In this document: piece after piece, positions 26,559 to 35,923 of the stretch | Numbering within the stretch: the first letter of the stretch is position 1 | How the letters are laid out: every line of letters begins with the position of its first letter | Assembly (NCBI GenBank): GCA_964351595.1 | Contig: CAYGOT010000017.1 | Location: 13,292 to 77,291, forward strand | Source of the DNA: UBA6059 sp964351595 | GTDB lineage: Bacteria > Bacteroidota > Bacteroidia > Cytophagales > Cyclobacteriaceae | Length of the DNA stretch: 64,000 nucleotides | Reading direction: 5' to 3' | Notes under the pieces: generated by a model | Databases searched by the model: none | Told to the model about the DNA's origin: nothing | Seen by the model: only the letters and a program-made list of their open reading frames with translations | Made by a program: the position numbers and the translations under genes

Positions 26559-29156
26559 TTATTCATGATCGCCGAGCAGTATGGCATTGAGGAAAAGCTT
26601 GTGAATACTATACCAATACCCCCTAAAGGTAGGGTCAGAAGCAAAGTAGACCACATGCCCTTTACCCACTTTGGTGCGAAGCATGTAAGGCGCTCCTGCC
26701 AGCTTTTCTCTGTCTTCGTCTAGCATGAACCCATCCAGCAGAAGTTCTGATTTGTTATCACCATAAGCCAGGACGATATCGTCCTGATTTTCTGGAGTGA
26801 GTACGATAGGGTAGGCGGCTGGTAGTCCCATCGTCTTGGCGCTGTATCCTGTAGCCAGAATAGACTGTCCCATTTCATTCATGCCGGGCTGCCATGCGAC
26901 ACGTGCAGTTGGTATTGCTTCGGTATTAATGAAGGCACCCTGCAGAATCGTGCCATTCGAGTACTCGGCAAACCCCTCGAAGGTCACTCCGGCCCCCAGC
27001 ACCTCATCATTGGCAATGACTTCTCCTGCCGCATGTGAAGCGATCAACGTCCCGCCGTTGAGGACATACTCCCTCAGGTTATCGAGCTTCAGTGTGCCCT
27101 TGTAGCCTTTGCTAAAGCCTGGCCCGCCACGGATATCAAGACCCGCATTGGGTAGTACGATGGTAGAGTATTCTGATAAGTCACCACCATTGAGTGTCGC
27201 CAACATAACCGGAGAAAAGGTAAAGTCATAATCGCGCTCAAGCACATTCCTGATGCCGCCATAGTAGTGGTCCTGCATCACTGGCCAGTCTGCGAGCACA
27301 GCCACTTTGGGTTGCTTGATAGGAGCTAATCTGACATCATCGCCGAAAGTCACCCCGGCATCCGTAAAGGGATTCTCGGCGGTGTTGATTTCAACATTGC
27401 CTTCCTTGGCCAGCTCGACGAGTCGATCATAGAAGTGGTCAGGATTGCGGAGGGATAATGCTGCAAAGGTGCCTTCTGGGTAGGTTTTGTCACCGATTTG
27501 AAACCAGCTCTTGAACACTCTCCATTTGTACCCTTCCTGAGCCATTTTCATTACGAGCTTGTAGCTGGATTCCTGTTCGGGTGATAGGAAGTACGCATAG
27601 GCCTTACCAGGAATAGTCGGTTGAGCATTTGCGATCGAAACGGGGGCAGTGCCGACACCAACGGCAGTGCTTGTATGATAAGCCTCCACACCAAAAATAA
27701 GTGGGTAGGTATTCCAGGTCACATCATAGAAAGGCATGTTGCGGCCTGCTGGCACCCAGGTCTCAGGGTTGTCATCATCGATACTAGGGTCGAACAATGA
27801 TCTAATAAGGCGTGCCTGCGGCTGATCCATATCAATGATAAAGTCTCCAGTCTTGTAAGACTTTTTTATGTTGGTCACAGAGCGATCGTAGCTATTGGAT
27901 AAAGCAGTAAAGCCAGCAGTAACTTGTTGCACTTCAATATCCTGGATTTGGAGTCGCTCGATCATGCGATTCACCTTTGAAGGGTCCTGTGCTGCTGGAA
28001 TGATGATGTGCTTAATGCTACTATTCCTCGCATCGGTTACGCCTTTGAGCTGGGCTTGATAAGTATCTTCCAGCAGTTGCTCTTTTTTACGGGCTGCCAC
28101 TTCCATCAATGTCCAGGCTCCCTCTGCATGCCGATCCATAGCCATACGCATGGTGGCTAGTGTGCCGTCAGTCCTGATAAAGGCAGTTGACCGACCGGGC
28201 CGACCACCAAAGGTTTCAAACAAAAATGAACTCAAACTGGGGCCGAGCATCGCCCATGATAGTCCAAAGCCGACATGGCTCACACCGTCAAACTGATTGC
28301 GACTAAATAGCGACCAGCCCTGCTCTCCAAATCGCTCACCAGTCTCCTCCGCAACATCTACCCACCAGTCATAGGATTTTTCTGGCCAGAGTTTATGATA
28401 GGGAGGTGCAAAAGGCGGAATAAAATGTGTAGTGGGTCCGCTGTGTACATCTAGCACGAGATTGGGTCGCCATTCCATGATCTGCTCGCCCAACGCCGAC
28501 ATCTCCGGTGTAGCGAAGAAGCTGAAGTCACGATTGACATCCAGGCCGATCGCATTGCCGTCGGTATTCATGCCCCAGTGGGCTCGGTTTTCTACCGCAT
28601 TGGGGTCGACTGATGCGCCTGGAACATTATAGAGCCCTTGCCAGGTGACATAGCGTGCATGGGCATCAGGATTCGTTAAAGGTGAGATAATCACCACCAA
28701 ATTGTCACGTATGCTTTTTGCGGTAGCGTCCTCTCTCGTCGCGAGATCATAGGCGACCTCTGATAGTACCTCTACGCCTGCTTCCTCATCGGTATCCACT
28801 ATGAAAATGTAAAGTATGGAAGGGTTTTCCGATAGGATACGCTGCTTCTCCGTATCCGAAAGGGCTCCTTCGAGTCGGGTAAGCATACGATTATCCGCCT
28901 TGATTTTTTCGATGTTGGCCAGGTTCTTCTCACTGCTGATGATCAACTGAACCAAATCTCTATTTTGGATGCTCTTGCCGTACGTATTGTGCGAGACCCG
29001 ATCACTGGATGCCAGATGTTGATAATACTGGTAGTGGTTGCCGGTGACGGTATAGGTAGTGCCCCCTGCATAGCCATTAAATTCCTGAGGGCTGAGCGAT
29101 TGTGCCTGGAGGAGGCCGGGTAGCAGCGACAATACGAGGAGATAAAACTTCTTCAT
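26559..29156 (-). CDS. Secreted M14-family carboxypeptidase with altered first zinc ligand
   Basis: The 865-residue protein has a signal peptide (MKKFYLLVLSLLPGLLQAQ) and an M14 catalytic domain (about 25-370). The NPDAHAR segment and the second histidine ligand (H238 in LDVHSGP) are present, as is the likely catalytic glutamate in FLFETFGGRPG. The HxxE pair is changed to D121-x-x-E124 (VDTDEEAG). The C-terminal half (about 380-865) contains a class I glutamine-amidotransferase-like fold region (VAVLADWPV... STIVLPNAG... GGTLIASHAAGE). It should act on peptides in the periplasm or outside, if active. Confidence 0.85.
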   Translation of the reverse strand: MKKFYLLVLSLLPGLLQAQSLSPQEFNGYAGGTTYTVTGNHYQYYQHLASSDRVSHNTYGKSIQNRDLVQLIISSEKNLANIEKIKADNRMLTRLEGALSDTEKQRILSENPSILYIFIVDTDEEAGVEVLSEVAYDLATREDATAKSIRDNLVVIISPLTNPDAHARYVTWQGLYNVPGASVDPNAVENRAHWGMNTDGNAIGLDVNRDFSFFATPEMSALGEQIMEWRPNLVLDVHSGPTTHFIPPFAPPYHKLWPEKSYDWWVDVAEETGERFGEQGWSLFSRNQFDGVSHVGFGLSWAMLGPSLSSFLFETFGGRPGRSTAFIRTDGTLATMRMAMDRHAEGAWTLMEVAARKKEQLLEDTYQAQLKGVTDARNSSIKHIIIPAAQDPSKVNRMIERLQIQDIEVQQVTAGFTALSNSYDRSVTNIKKSYKTGDFIIDMDQPQARLIRSLFDPSIDDDNPETWVPAGRNMPFYDVTWNTYPLIFGVEAYHTSTAVGVGTAPVSIANAQPTIPGKAYAYFLSPEQESSYKLVMKMAQEGYKWRVFKSWFQIGDKTYPEGTFAALSLRNPDHFYDRLVELAKEGNVEINTAENPFTDAGVTFGDDVRLAPIKQPKVAVLADWPVMQDHYYGGIRNVLERDYDFTFSPVMLATLNGGDLSEYSTIVLPNAGLDIRGGPGFSKGYKGTLKLDNLREYVLNGGTLIASHAAGEVIANDEVLGAGVTFEGFAEYSNGTILQGAFINTEAIPTARVAWQPGMNEMGQSILATGYSAKTMGLPAAYPIVLTPENQDDIVLAYGDNKSELLLDGFMLDEDREKLAGAPYMLRTKVGKGHVVYFASDPTFRGYWYSIHKLFLNAILLGDHE

Positions 29157-29225
29157 AAGGTTGGATTTGCGAAGAAGATCGGGATGGATAGGAAGACTAC
29201 CAACTGAAATTACATCGAAGGTGGG

Positions 29226-29582
29226 TTATTCTTCAGACAATCTCAGCAGGATTTTTTCAAGTTCTTCCTTTTGAATCGGCTTGGAGATAAAGGCGTCAGG
29301 TTTGATCATTTGTACTGATTCATGTGACGACTCGTGCGAACTGATCACGATGGTCTTCGGGCGGTGCTTCAGCATCTCTATGGTCTCAAAACCGTCCACA
29401 TAGGGCATCTCCACATCCAGGAAAAGAAAATCCGGTTCATGATTAACTACCGACAAAGCCCCTGAAACGGGATTGGTATGCGTTTCGACTAATTCCACAA
29501 AACTGATGCTGCTCATCAACTTCTGAAGAATGGTCAAAAAGACCTTGTCATCATCAATAGCTATGGCGGTATACTTCTTCAC
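29226..29582 (-). CDS. Single-domain response regulator
   Basis: I propose a GTG start at 29582 (118 residues, MKKYTAIAIDDDKVF). The frame stays open to an ATG at 29705, but that would put a non-homologous, hydrophobic leader inside the 3' end of the upstream gene. The receiver domain is complete: acidic pocket D10-D12, phosphorylation site D56 (FLFLDVEMP), switch S81 and K101 in ISKPIQ. There is no output domain, so it works by protein contact or as a phosphate sink. It follows the receiver-reductase fusion and probably belongs to the same signalling block. Confidence 0.85.
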   Translation of the reverse strand: MKKYTAIAIDDDKVFLTILQKLMSSISFVELVETHTNPVSGALSVVNHEPDFLFLDVEMPYVDGFETIEMLKHRPKTIVISSHESSHESVQMIKPDAFISKPIQKEELEKILLRLSEE

Positions 29583-29649
29583 TGTATTGGCAAAGTACCA
29601 AAAAATATTAGAAAAATAAAATAGCAAATAACTGTTGCTTACCTCTGTG

Positions 29650-31308
29650 TTATACTTCTGTAAGATACTCGTGTACAAACTTAATTGCCATGGCCCCCTC
29701 ACCAACAGCCGAGGCTACTCTATTCATTGCGCCAGCTCGTACATCCCCAGCCGCGAAAATCCCTGGAATACTGGTTTCGAGTAAAAAGGGTTCTCTTGGC
29801 AGTTTCCATGACTTTTGGAACTCATCATGCTTGTGGAGGGACGGCCCGGTCTCGATAAATCCTTTTTCGTCTTTTATCAGATCTGTGATCCAGTCAGTGT
29901 AGGGTTTTGCGCCTATGAAAATGAACATAGCAGCCGCACCAACCTCACGCTGCTCCTTTGAGTCAGTATCTTCGAGTGTCACCTTCTCCAGATGTCCATC
30001 TCCTGTCACCTCAAGCACGTTAGTCTTGCCGAGTACCTCTATATTTTCAGTTCCCGAGATCTGATCGATCAGGTATTGTGACATGCTGGAACTAAGATCC
30101 GGCTTCCGGATGACGATATGAACTTTACAGGCAAATTTGGATAAATACATGGCTGCCTGGCCAGCCGAATTTCCTCCGCCGATAACATAGACATCTTGAT
30201 CCTGGCAAGCTGTTGACTCAGTCATTGCCGCCCCGTAGTAGACGCCTGCCCCACTGAAGTCATCGATTCCCTTGGCAGTGTGTTTACGGTAGTCGACACC
30301 ACTCGTGATCACGACTGCTTTGCAATTGACTTCACTACCGTCGACAAGCTTGATCTTTTTGTAATGACCTTCGGCAGTAATATGGGCCACCTCCTGAGGT
30401 GATAATAGCTCCACTCCGAACCTGGTCGCCTGGGTGATTGCCCTGTGTGATAGCTCGGCTCCACTGAGCCCTTTTGGGAAACCCAAATAATTTTCAATAC
30501 GACTACTTGTCCCAGCCTGACCGCCCGGAGCGCGCTTTTCTATGAGAAGCGTTTTCAACCCTTCGGACCCTCCATAAACACCAGCTGCTAATCCGGCAGG
30601 TCCAGCACCGATAATGACGACATCATAGAGTTTTTCAGTGGCTTTGGATTTCAATCCTATCTTCCCGGCTAATTCCGCCAGGCTGGGCTTGGCCAGTTGG
30701 CTACCATCTTCAAAGAAGACTGCCGGAAGCTCTGCGGCTGTGAGTTTTGCAAGGCCTACTAGCTCGTTGGCTCTGGAACTGCGCGTGACGTCCAACCATT
30801 GATAAGGAATGAGGTTTCCTGACAGGAAATCCTTGATTTGATGGGATAAGGAGGAGTACTGGTAACCCACCACTTTTATACCTTCAAATTCAGGGACAAA
30901 TTGCTTTTGCCATTCGTCGAGCTGATCATATAGTACTGGGTAGAGCTTTTCGCTCGGGGGATCCCACGGCTTCAGCAGATAGTAGTCTAGCTGCACGTCG
31001 TTGATGGCCTTGATGGCCGCTTCCGTATCCGAATAGGCCGTCAGCAGTATCCTTTTAGCAGTTGGATAGATCTGACGAGCTTTTTCCAGAAACTCTACTC
31101 CGAGCATCTCAGGCATACGCTGATCTGATAAGAACATGGCGATCACCTCATTCTTGAGCTTGAGATCTGCAATGGTCTCAAGTGCCTCGCTGGCAACAGT
31201 CGTGCTGAGCACGCGATACTGCTTCCTAAACTCCTTGCGCACATCTCGCTCAATAGCACGCAGTACCTGAGGATCATCGTCGAGTATTAGTATGATGGGA
31301 AGTTTCAT
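29650..31308 (-). CDS. Receiver / glutaredoxin-like / thioredoxin-reductase-like fusion
   Basis: The 552-residue protein starts with a receiver domain (1-120; acidic D10-D12, phosphorylation site D62 in LSDQRMPE, K113). A thioredoxin-fold stretch follows (about 135-210, IKVVGYQYSSLSHQIKDFL...LPAVFFEDGSQ) with YSSLS where a redox CPYC would be. Then comes an FAD/NADPH oxidoreductase of thioredoxin-reductase type (GAGPAG near 233, GGGNSAGQ near 377, GIFAAGDVR near 515). The redox CxxC of thioredoxin reductase is replaced by AAMTES near 358-363. The protein can bind flavin and perhaps NADPH and take a phosphoryl signal, but classical disulfide reduction is unlikely. Confidence 0.9.
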   Translation of the reverse strand: MKLPIILILDDDPQVLRAIERDVRKEFRKQYRVLSTTVASEALETIADLKLKNEVIAMFLSDQRMPEMLGVEFLEKARQIYPTAKRILLTAYSDTEAAIKAINDVQLDYYLLKPWDPPSEKLYPVLYDQLDEWQKQFVPEFEGIKVVGYQYSSLSHQIKDFLSGNLIPYQWLDVTRSSRANELVGLAKLTAAELPAVFFEDGSQLAKPSLAELAGKIGLKSKATEKLYDVVIIGAGPAGLAAGVYGGSEGLKTLLIEKRAPGGQAGTSSRIENYLGFPKGLSGAELSHRAITQATRFGVELLSPQEVAHITAEGHYKKIKLVDGSEVNCKAVVITSGVDYRKHTAKGIDDFSGAGVYYGAAMTESTACQDQDVYVIGGGNSAGQAAMYLSKFACKVHIVIRKPDLSSSMSQYLIDQISGTENIEVLGKTNVLEVTGDGHLEKVTLEDTDSKEQREVGAAAMFIFIGAKPYTDWITDLIKDEKGFIETGPSLHKHDEFQKSWKLPREPFLLETSIPGIFAAGDVRAGAMNRVASAVGEGAMAIKFVHEYLTEV

Positions 31309-31311
31309 GCT

Positions 31312-32056
31312 TTGGTCATTGGTCTTTGGTCCTTAGTTATTAGTACTTGGTTGTTGTTTCTTAGTCAATGGTCCCTGGCTATGAGCACTGGTTGATGGAT
31401 GGCTACTTTGTGTCTTTTTTGAGATGGTTGATAAAGCCGTTGAGAAGCTTCTTAACAGAAGTGATCTCATGTTGTAAATTAATCAAAGAGTCTTGAGATA
31501 TATAGCCTAAATCTAATGCCAGGTATAGTTGAGTCTCCACCTCGAATAGAGAACCACGAGCGATGTACATGAACCTTATTTTGTCGTTGGAATGAAAACG
31601 ACCACTTCCTTCGGCAATATTCGAAGGAATGGATATGGCGGCTCTATTGATTTGTTGAGTTAAAGAGAACCTCTCATTTTCAGGAAATTTAGAACTAATG
31701 GTATGTATCTGTTTGACCAATGCTCTTGCCTTTTGCCAAACCTCTAACTCTTTATAATCCATATCATTTGGTAGTTAGTTCATAGTTATTAGTCCTTAGC
31801 CTTGCCTTAATCCCGTTTATCCGTGTCATTTTATTAGACTCAGTGTAGATTATTACGCTTGTTCTCTTAAATCTTCCTGAATACCAGCAATCCAGACCTT
31901 GATGGAGAACTTAGCAGGATTGCTACTGGCTTGGTAAGACTCTTGCGATTACTTGAACCTAACCTTATCATTGCCTAGTGTCATCAATAATACTTATATC
32001 TTAATAACTAAATACCAACGACCAAGTACTAATAACTAAGTACCAACAACCAATTA
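31312..32056. repeat. Repeat-flanked island holding a four-helix-bundle gene
   Basis: Low-complexity blocks rich in TTAGTTATTAGTACTTGG occur at 31312-31390, about 31766-31800 (a shorter related copy) and, inverted, at about 31990-32055. A perfect 20-base inverted pair is at 31332-31351 and 32021-32040, and both copies continue imperfectly. The blocks bracket the four-helix-bundle gene and separate the receiver-reductase gene from the histidine kinase gene, which are otherwise arranged like an operon. The DNA between 31765 and 32056 holds no gene that I can see. Confidence 0.65.
31403..31762 (-). CDS. Four-helix-bundle protein (S23 / 23S rRNA intervening-sequence family)
   Basis: The 119-residue helical protein has the family's signature regions: YKELEVWQKARALVKQIH, FPENERFSLTQQINRAAISIPSNIAEGSGR and a C-terminal LxxEI...LLNGF helix. 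The family was named for genes in intervening sequences of 23S rRNA and occurs, usually as scattered copies, in many Bacteroidota; its function is unknown. It forms a homopentamer in solved relatives. Here it lies between repeat blocks and splits a signalling gene pair, which suggests a recent insertion. Confidence 0.85.
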   Translation of the reverse strand: MDYKELEVWQKARALVKQIHTISSKFPENERFSLTQQINRAAISIPSNIAEGSGRFHSNDKIRFMYIARGSLFEVETQLYLALDLGYISQDSLINLQHEITSVKKLLNGFINHLKKDTK

Positions 32057-33430
32057 CTACACCGGAAGACATATCTCAAATCTCGTATTCCCCGGTTCGC
32101 TGAAGAGCTTGATGCTACCGTTGTGGTTGCTAATGATGCGCTGCACTATGTCTAGTCCGAGACCAGAGCCTTTACCCACCTCTTTAGTGGTAAAGAAGGG
32201 ATCGAAGATTTTCTCCTGAATTTCCTCAGGGATGCCAGGGCCGTCATCTATGATATCTACTCTGGCAAAATCAGTCTGATTGAAAGTCTTAATGGTGATC
32301 GTCCCTTCATTGTCGAGGGCGTCAATTGCATTATCAAGGATGTTGGTCCATACCTGATTCAGCTCACCAGGGTAAGCATTGACGGTTCTAAGATCATCCG
32401 CATAATCCCTAATTACGTTGATTTTCGTGTTTTTGAGTTTATGGCCTAATATGGCCAAGGTACTGTCGAGCCCATCGTGCAGCTGAGTTTGCTCCCGATC
32501 CGGCGACTTATCCATATGAGTGTAAGTCTTAATAGATCCAACCAAATGTGAAATACGCTCGGAGGCTTCATGAATCTCGACTGATAATCTCTCTGATTCA
32601 ATAGTACTGTTGATCCAGGCTAAGGCATCTGAGAGTGATGCTTCAGGGAGTGATCGGGCCATCTCATCCAGATCTTCGACCTTCACCCCGGCATTGAGCA
32701 GTGCCTCAGCAAACTCAAAGCTGTCCTCAATATCCCGGTCATCCATCCAATTGACCAGGTCATCTTCCCATTCACCTCTTTCGATCATCGTCAAAGGAGT
32801 CTTGTTGGTAAGATCGCATTTGGCAGTCACAAGGTAAGTCACCGCTTGAAGCTGGTCCCTGGTCAACTGGTGATCGAGTAGACGCGCGGTAAACTCGGGT
32901 ATCTGCTGAAGTCTTTCGCGAAGGGCACCAGATGTCCGGCTAATTGCTGCAGCCGGATTGTTGATCTCATGTGCAAGCCCAGCTGACAACTTACCCAGGG
33001 AGGCCATTTTTTCCTGCTGCTGTTGATTGCGCGTAGTGCTCCTTACCCTATCGGAAAGATGAGCGACCAATGCCTGCATCAGCTCTGGACTCACCTCTCC
33101 CAGCTCATGGAAATGTCGTCGGTGCAAAGATAGGTAGGTGCAATCCTCTAAAGCGATCCCATTGCCACTCGCCACTTTCATCCGCGAGAAAGGCAACAAT
33201 CCAGAAATGTCCCCGGCTTGAGCCATTGCTACTGGCACAAAGCTCTCGCCTTGTTTAATCATAAATTGAAGTTTACCTTCAAGTATGACATGCATTTCAT
33301 CTGCAGGATCTCCAACTTTGAAAATAGCGTCACCTTTTTCAGTATGTTTTTTTTCTGCCTTTTCTAAAAACCACTTTTTACCATCTTCAGAGACATTTTC
33401 GAAGACCTTGATATCATTGAGTGTGAGCAT
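32057..33430 (-). CDS. Cyclic-nucleotide-binding-like / histidine kinase
   Basis: I start at the ATG at 33430 (457 residues, MLTLNDIKVF); the ATG at 33469 adds an unrelated leader. Residues about 8-125 form a cNMP-binding-type beta-roll (EKGDAIFKVGDPADEMHVILEGKLQF), though the phosphate-binding cassette GDISGLLPFSRMKVA departs from the usual GE..RAA form. A kinase core follows: H154 in LGLAHEINNPA, N box WTNILDNAIDAL, G1 DDGPGIPEE and G2 GKGSGLGLDIV. There are no membrane helices, so it is a cytosolic sensor. It is in the same orientation as the receiver-reductase gene downstream and may be its phosphodonor. Confidence 0.88.
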   Translation of the reverse strand: MLTLNDIKVFENVSEDGKKWFLEKAEKKHTEKGDAIFKVGDPADEMHVILEGKLQFMIKQGESFVPVAMAQAGDISGLLPFSRMKVASGNGIALEDCTYLSLHRRHFHELGEVSPELMQALVAHLSDRVRSTTRNQQQQEKMASLGKLSAGLAHEINNPAAAISRTSGALRERLQQIPEFTARLLDHQLTRDQLQAVTYLVTAKCDLTNKTPLTMIERGEWEDDLVNWMDDRDIEDSFEFAEALLNAGVKVEDLDEMARSLPEASLSDALAWINSTIESERLSVEIHEASERISHLVGSIKTYTHMDKSPDREQTQLHDGLDSTLAILGHKLKNTKINVIRDYADDLRTVNAYPGELNQVWTNILDNAIDALDNEGTITIKTFNQTDFARVDIIDDGPGIPEEIQEKIFDPFFTTKEVGKGSGLGLDIVQRIISNHNGSIKLFSEPGNTRFEICLPV

Positions 33431-33572
33431 AGAAGTTGAGTAATTCCTTGAATAATGGAAGATAAACAATCAAACACAACAGATTAATTCCCGGTAGGGA
33501 GAAGCAGACCTGCGAGAGCTTCTTATCATTTTACTGGAAAGACTGGGACCTACCGCAATTAGCGCATTTTCA

Positions 33573-33580
33573 TATATTTG
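33573..33580 (+). promoter_or_regulatory. -7 promoter box of the S9 peptidase gene
   Basis: TATATTTG matches TAnnTTTG and lies 11 bases upstream of the ATG at 33592, so the mRNA would have almost no leader. Confidence 0.45.
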
Positions 33581-33591
33581 TCGACACACAA

Positions 33592-35766
33592 ATGACAACT
33601 ATGATGACTCGATTGACCCTTCTATTGCTATTGGTGACGCAAACTGTGCTCGCTCAAAAGAAGATTGAAATAGCAAATATCTCAGATGGCACTTTTGATC
33701 AAAAGACTATAAGCAACGTCAACTGGATGAATGACGGTCAGTTCTACACTGCGCTTGCCGACAATAAGATTGTGCGCTACGATATAACCGGCGAGGAGCC
33801 GGACAGCATCATCTTTGATGGGTCTGAAAAATCAGTAGTAATCGATGAGTATGAATTCAGTGCAGATGAGAAGCAAATGCTCCTGATGACAGACCGCCAG
33901 GGCATCTATCGTCGTTCGTATACAGCGCTGTTTTATACAGTCAACTTCAAGGACAAGTCATTTGAGCCCCTATCGGAAAATGGGCGACAGAGCTATGCGA
34001 CGTTCTCTCCGGATGGCAAGATGGTGGCTTTTACACGAGACAATAACTTATTCTTGGTGCGGCTTGTCAACATGGCCGAGACACAGATCACGGATGATGG
34101 GAAGAAGAATGAGATTATCAACGGTAGCACAGATTGGGTATATGAGGAGGAATTCAGTCTTACCAAGGCTTTCTTCTGGTCACCAGACAGCCGACGCATC
34201 GCTTTTATGCGATTTGATGAGCGTGAGGTCAAGGAGTACAACATGCAGAAATGGAACAATGTGAGTCTTTATCCTGAGGACCACAAGTTCAAATATCCAA
34301 AAGCAGGAGAGGCGAACTCCGTGATGGCAGTCAAGATTTTTGATATCGAAGAAAGCGAGTTTGTCAACGTGAATCTGGGCAAGGAGACGGACATCTACAT
34401 TCCCAGAGTGCAGTGGACAAAGAACAACACACTGCTGTCAATACTTCGCTTAAACAGGTTGCAGAACCAACTGGATGTGATACACGCAGACGCCCGCACG
34501 GGTAGCTCAGAGGTGGTATTTACCGATAGGTCGCGGACCTTCATTGACATGAACTACGTCGATGACCTGATCTACCTCAATGATGGCAAATACTTCCTGA
34601 TCTCCAGTGAGCGCAAGGGATACAAGCATTTCTTCCTGCACACCATGGATGGTCAGACGGCCAATCAGATAACCTCAGGACTTTGGGAAGCAACAGAGAT
34701 TGTGGGACTGGATCAGTCTGCAAGGACACCAGTACTCTACTACACCTCCACTGAGCTGTCGCCAAAAGATCGTGCGCTCTACAAGATCAACATCAAAGGC
34801 TCGGGTAAGGAACTGCTATCTCCGGAGACAGGTGGATGGGTTCGTACGGATATGAGTAAGGATTTCAAGTATTATTTGCAGTACCTCACCCTACCGGAAA
34901 CTCCGGTGCAGGTGTCGTTAATAGAAGCTAAGAGCAACGAACCGGTCAAGGTACTGGAAGACAATGACGAGCTGATAAAGAAGCATGAGGAGTATGGCTT
35001 AGCAGAAAAGCAGTACTTCACCTTCGAAACAGTGGATCGAACGAAGCTGGATGGCTATTTACTACAGCCCGCCAAGTTTGACAGTACACGCCAGTATCCG
35101 GTGTTGATCTTCCAATATAGCGGGCCTGGCTCGCAGAACGTCACGCACAACTATGGCGGTGGACACTATATCTGGCACCAGATGCTAGTTCAGCAAGGCT
35201 ATATCGTAGCAGTGATAGACACAAGAGGAACAGGAGGTAGAGGTGAGGAGTTTAAAAAACTGACCTACAAGGAGCTGGGCAAACTAGAGGTGGAGGACCA
35301 TATCGCCGGAGGGAAATTCCTCGGATCACTGCCTTTCGTAGACAAAGACCGCATAGGTATCTGGGGATGGAGCTACGGTGGCTACATGTCATCATTGGCC
35401 ATGTTCAAGGGTGCGGATGTCTTTAAGACGGGCATTGCGGTAGCGCCTGTGACCACCTGGCGGTTCTATGATACTGTCTACACTGAGCGCTATCTTCAGC
35501 GCCCGCAGGACAACCCCAGCGGCTATGACAACAATTCTCCACTTTCACATGTGGAGAAGCTCAAGGGGGATTTTCTTTTAATTCATGGCACAGGTGATGA
35601 CAATGTACACTTCCAAAATAGCGTCGCGATGCAAGAAGCGCTGATCAATGCCGGTAAGGATTTCAGGTCTTTCTACTATCCAGACAAAGCACATAGCATT
35701 CGTGGAGGAAAGACCAGGGATCATCTCTATATGATGATGACTAACTTCATCAAAGAGACACTTTAA
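33592..35766 (+). CDS. Secreted S9 peptidase, dipeptidyl-peptidase IV-like
   Basis: The 724-residue protein has a signal peptide (MTTMMTRLTLLLLLVTQTVLAQ). An N-terminal DPPIV-type beta-propeller (about 60-460) carries YEEEF in STDWVYEEEFSLTKAF, the double-glutamate motif that binds the substrate N-terminus in DPPIV. The C-terminal alpha/beta-hydrolase has the serine in GWSYGGY, aspartate in GTGDDNVHFQ and histidine in DKAHSI. It should cleave X-Pro dipeptides from secreted or periplasmic peptides. Three ATG codons stand close together at the start; the first is used here. Confidence 0.95.
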   Translation: MTTMMTRLTLLLLLVTQTVLAQKKIEIANISDGTFDQKTISNVNWMNDGQFYTALADNKIVRYDITGEEPDSIIFDGSEKSVVIDEYEFSADEKQMLLMTDRQGIYRRSYTALFYTVNFKDKSFEPLSENGRQSYATFSPDGKMVAFTRDNNLFLVRLVNMAETQITDDGKKNEIINGSTDWVYEEEFSLTKAFFWSPDSRRIAFMRFDEREVKEYNMQKWNNVSLYPEDHKFKYPKAGEANSVMAVKIFDIEESEFVNVNLGKETDIYIPRVQWTKNNTLLSILRLNRLQNQLDVIHADARTGSSEVVFTDRSRTFIDMNYVDDLIYLNDGKYFLISSERKGYKHFFLHTMDGQTANQITSGLWEATEIVGLDQSARTPVLYYTSTELSPKDRALYKINIKGSGKELLSPETGGWVRTDMSKDFKYYLQYLTLPETPVQVSLIEAKSNEPVKVLEDNDELIKKHEEYGLAEKQYFTFETVDRTKLDGYLLQPAKFDSTRQYPVLIFQYSGPGSQNVTHNYGGGHYIWHQMLVQQGYIVAVIDTRGTGGRGEEFKKLTYKELGKLEVEDHIAGGKFLGSLPFVDKDRIGIWGWSYGGYMSSLAMFKGADVFKTGIAVAPVTTWRFYDTVYTERYLQRPQDNPSGYDNNSPLSHVEKLKGDFLLIHGTGDDNVHFQNSVAMQEALINAGKDFRSFYYPDKAHSIRGGKTRDHLYMMMTNFIKETL

Positions 35767-35923
35767 CATTGAACATTGCTTCTGTCACTTAGTCTTTTGA
35801 GACGTATTCAGAGGGTACTGGTAATTTTTGCTATTAAGCCAGAAGGACTTTCCCTATCTTAATGTCAATACACCGACATACCCATTTTGCGGGATGGGCG
35901 TTGTAAGTCTTAAATTGCTACCT

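Noticed and set aside
31763..32056. A second small gene in the repeat island
   Set aside because: No open frame of useful length; sequence is low-complexity repeat and decayed text.
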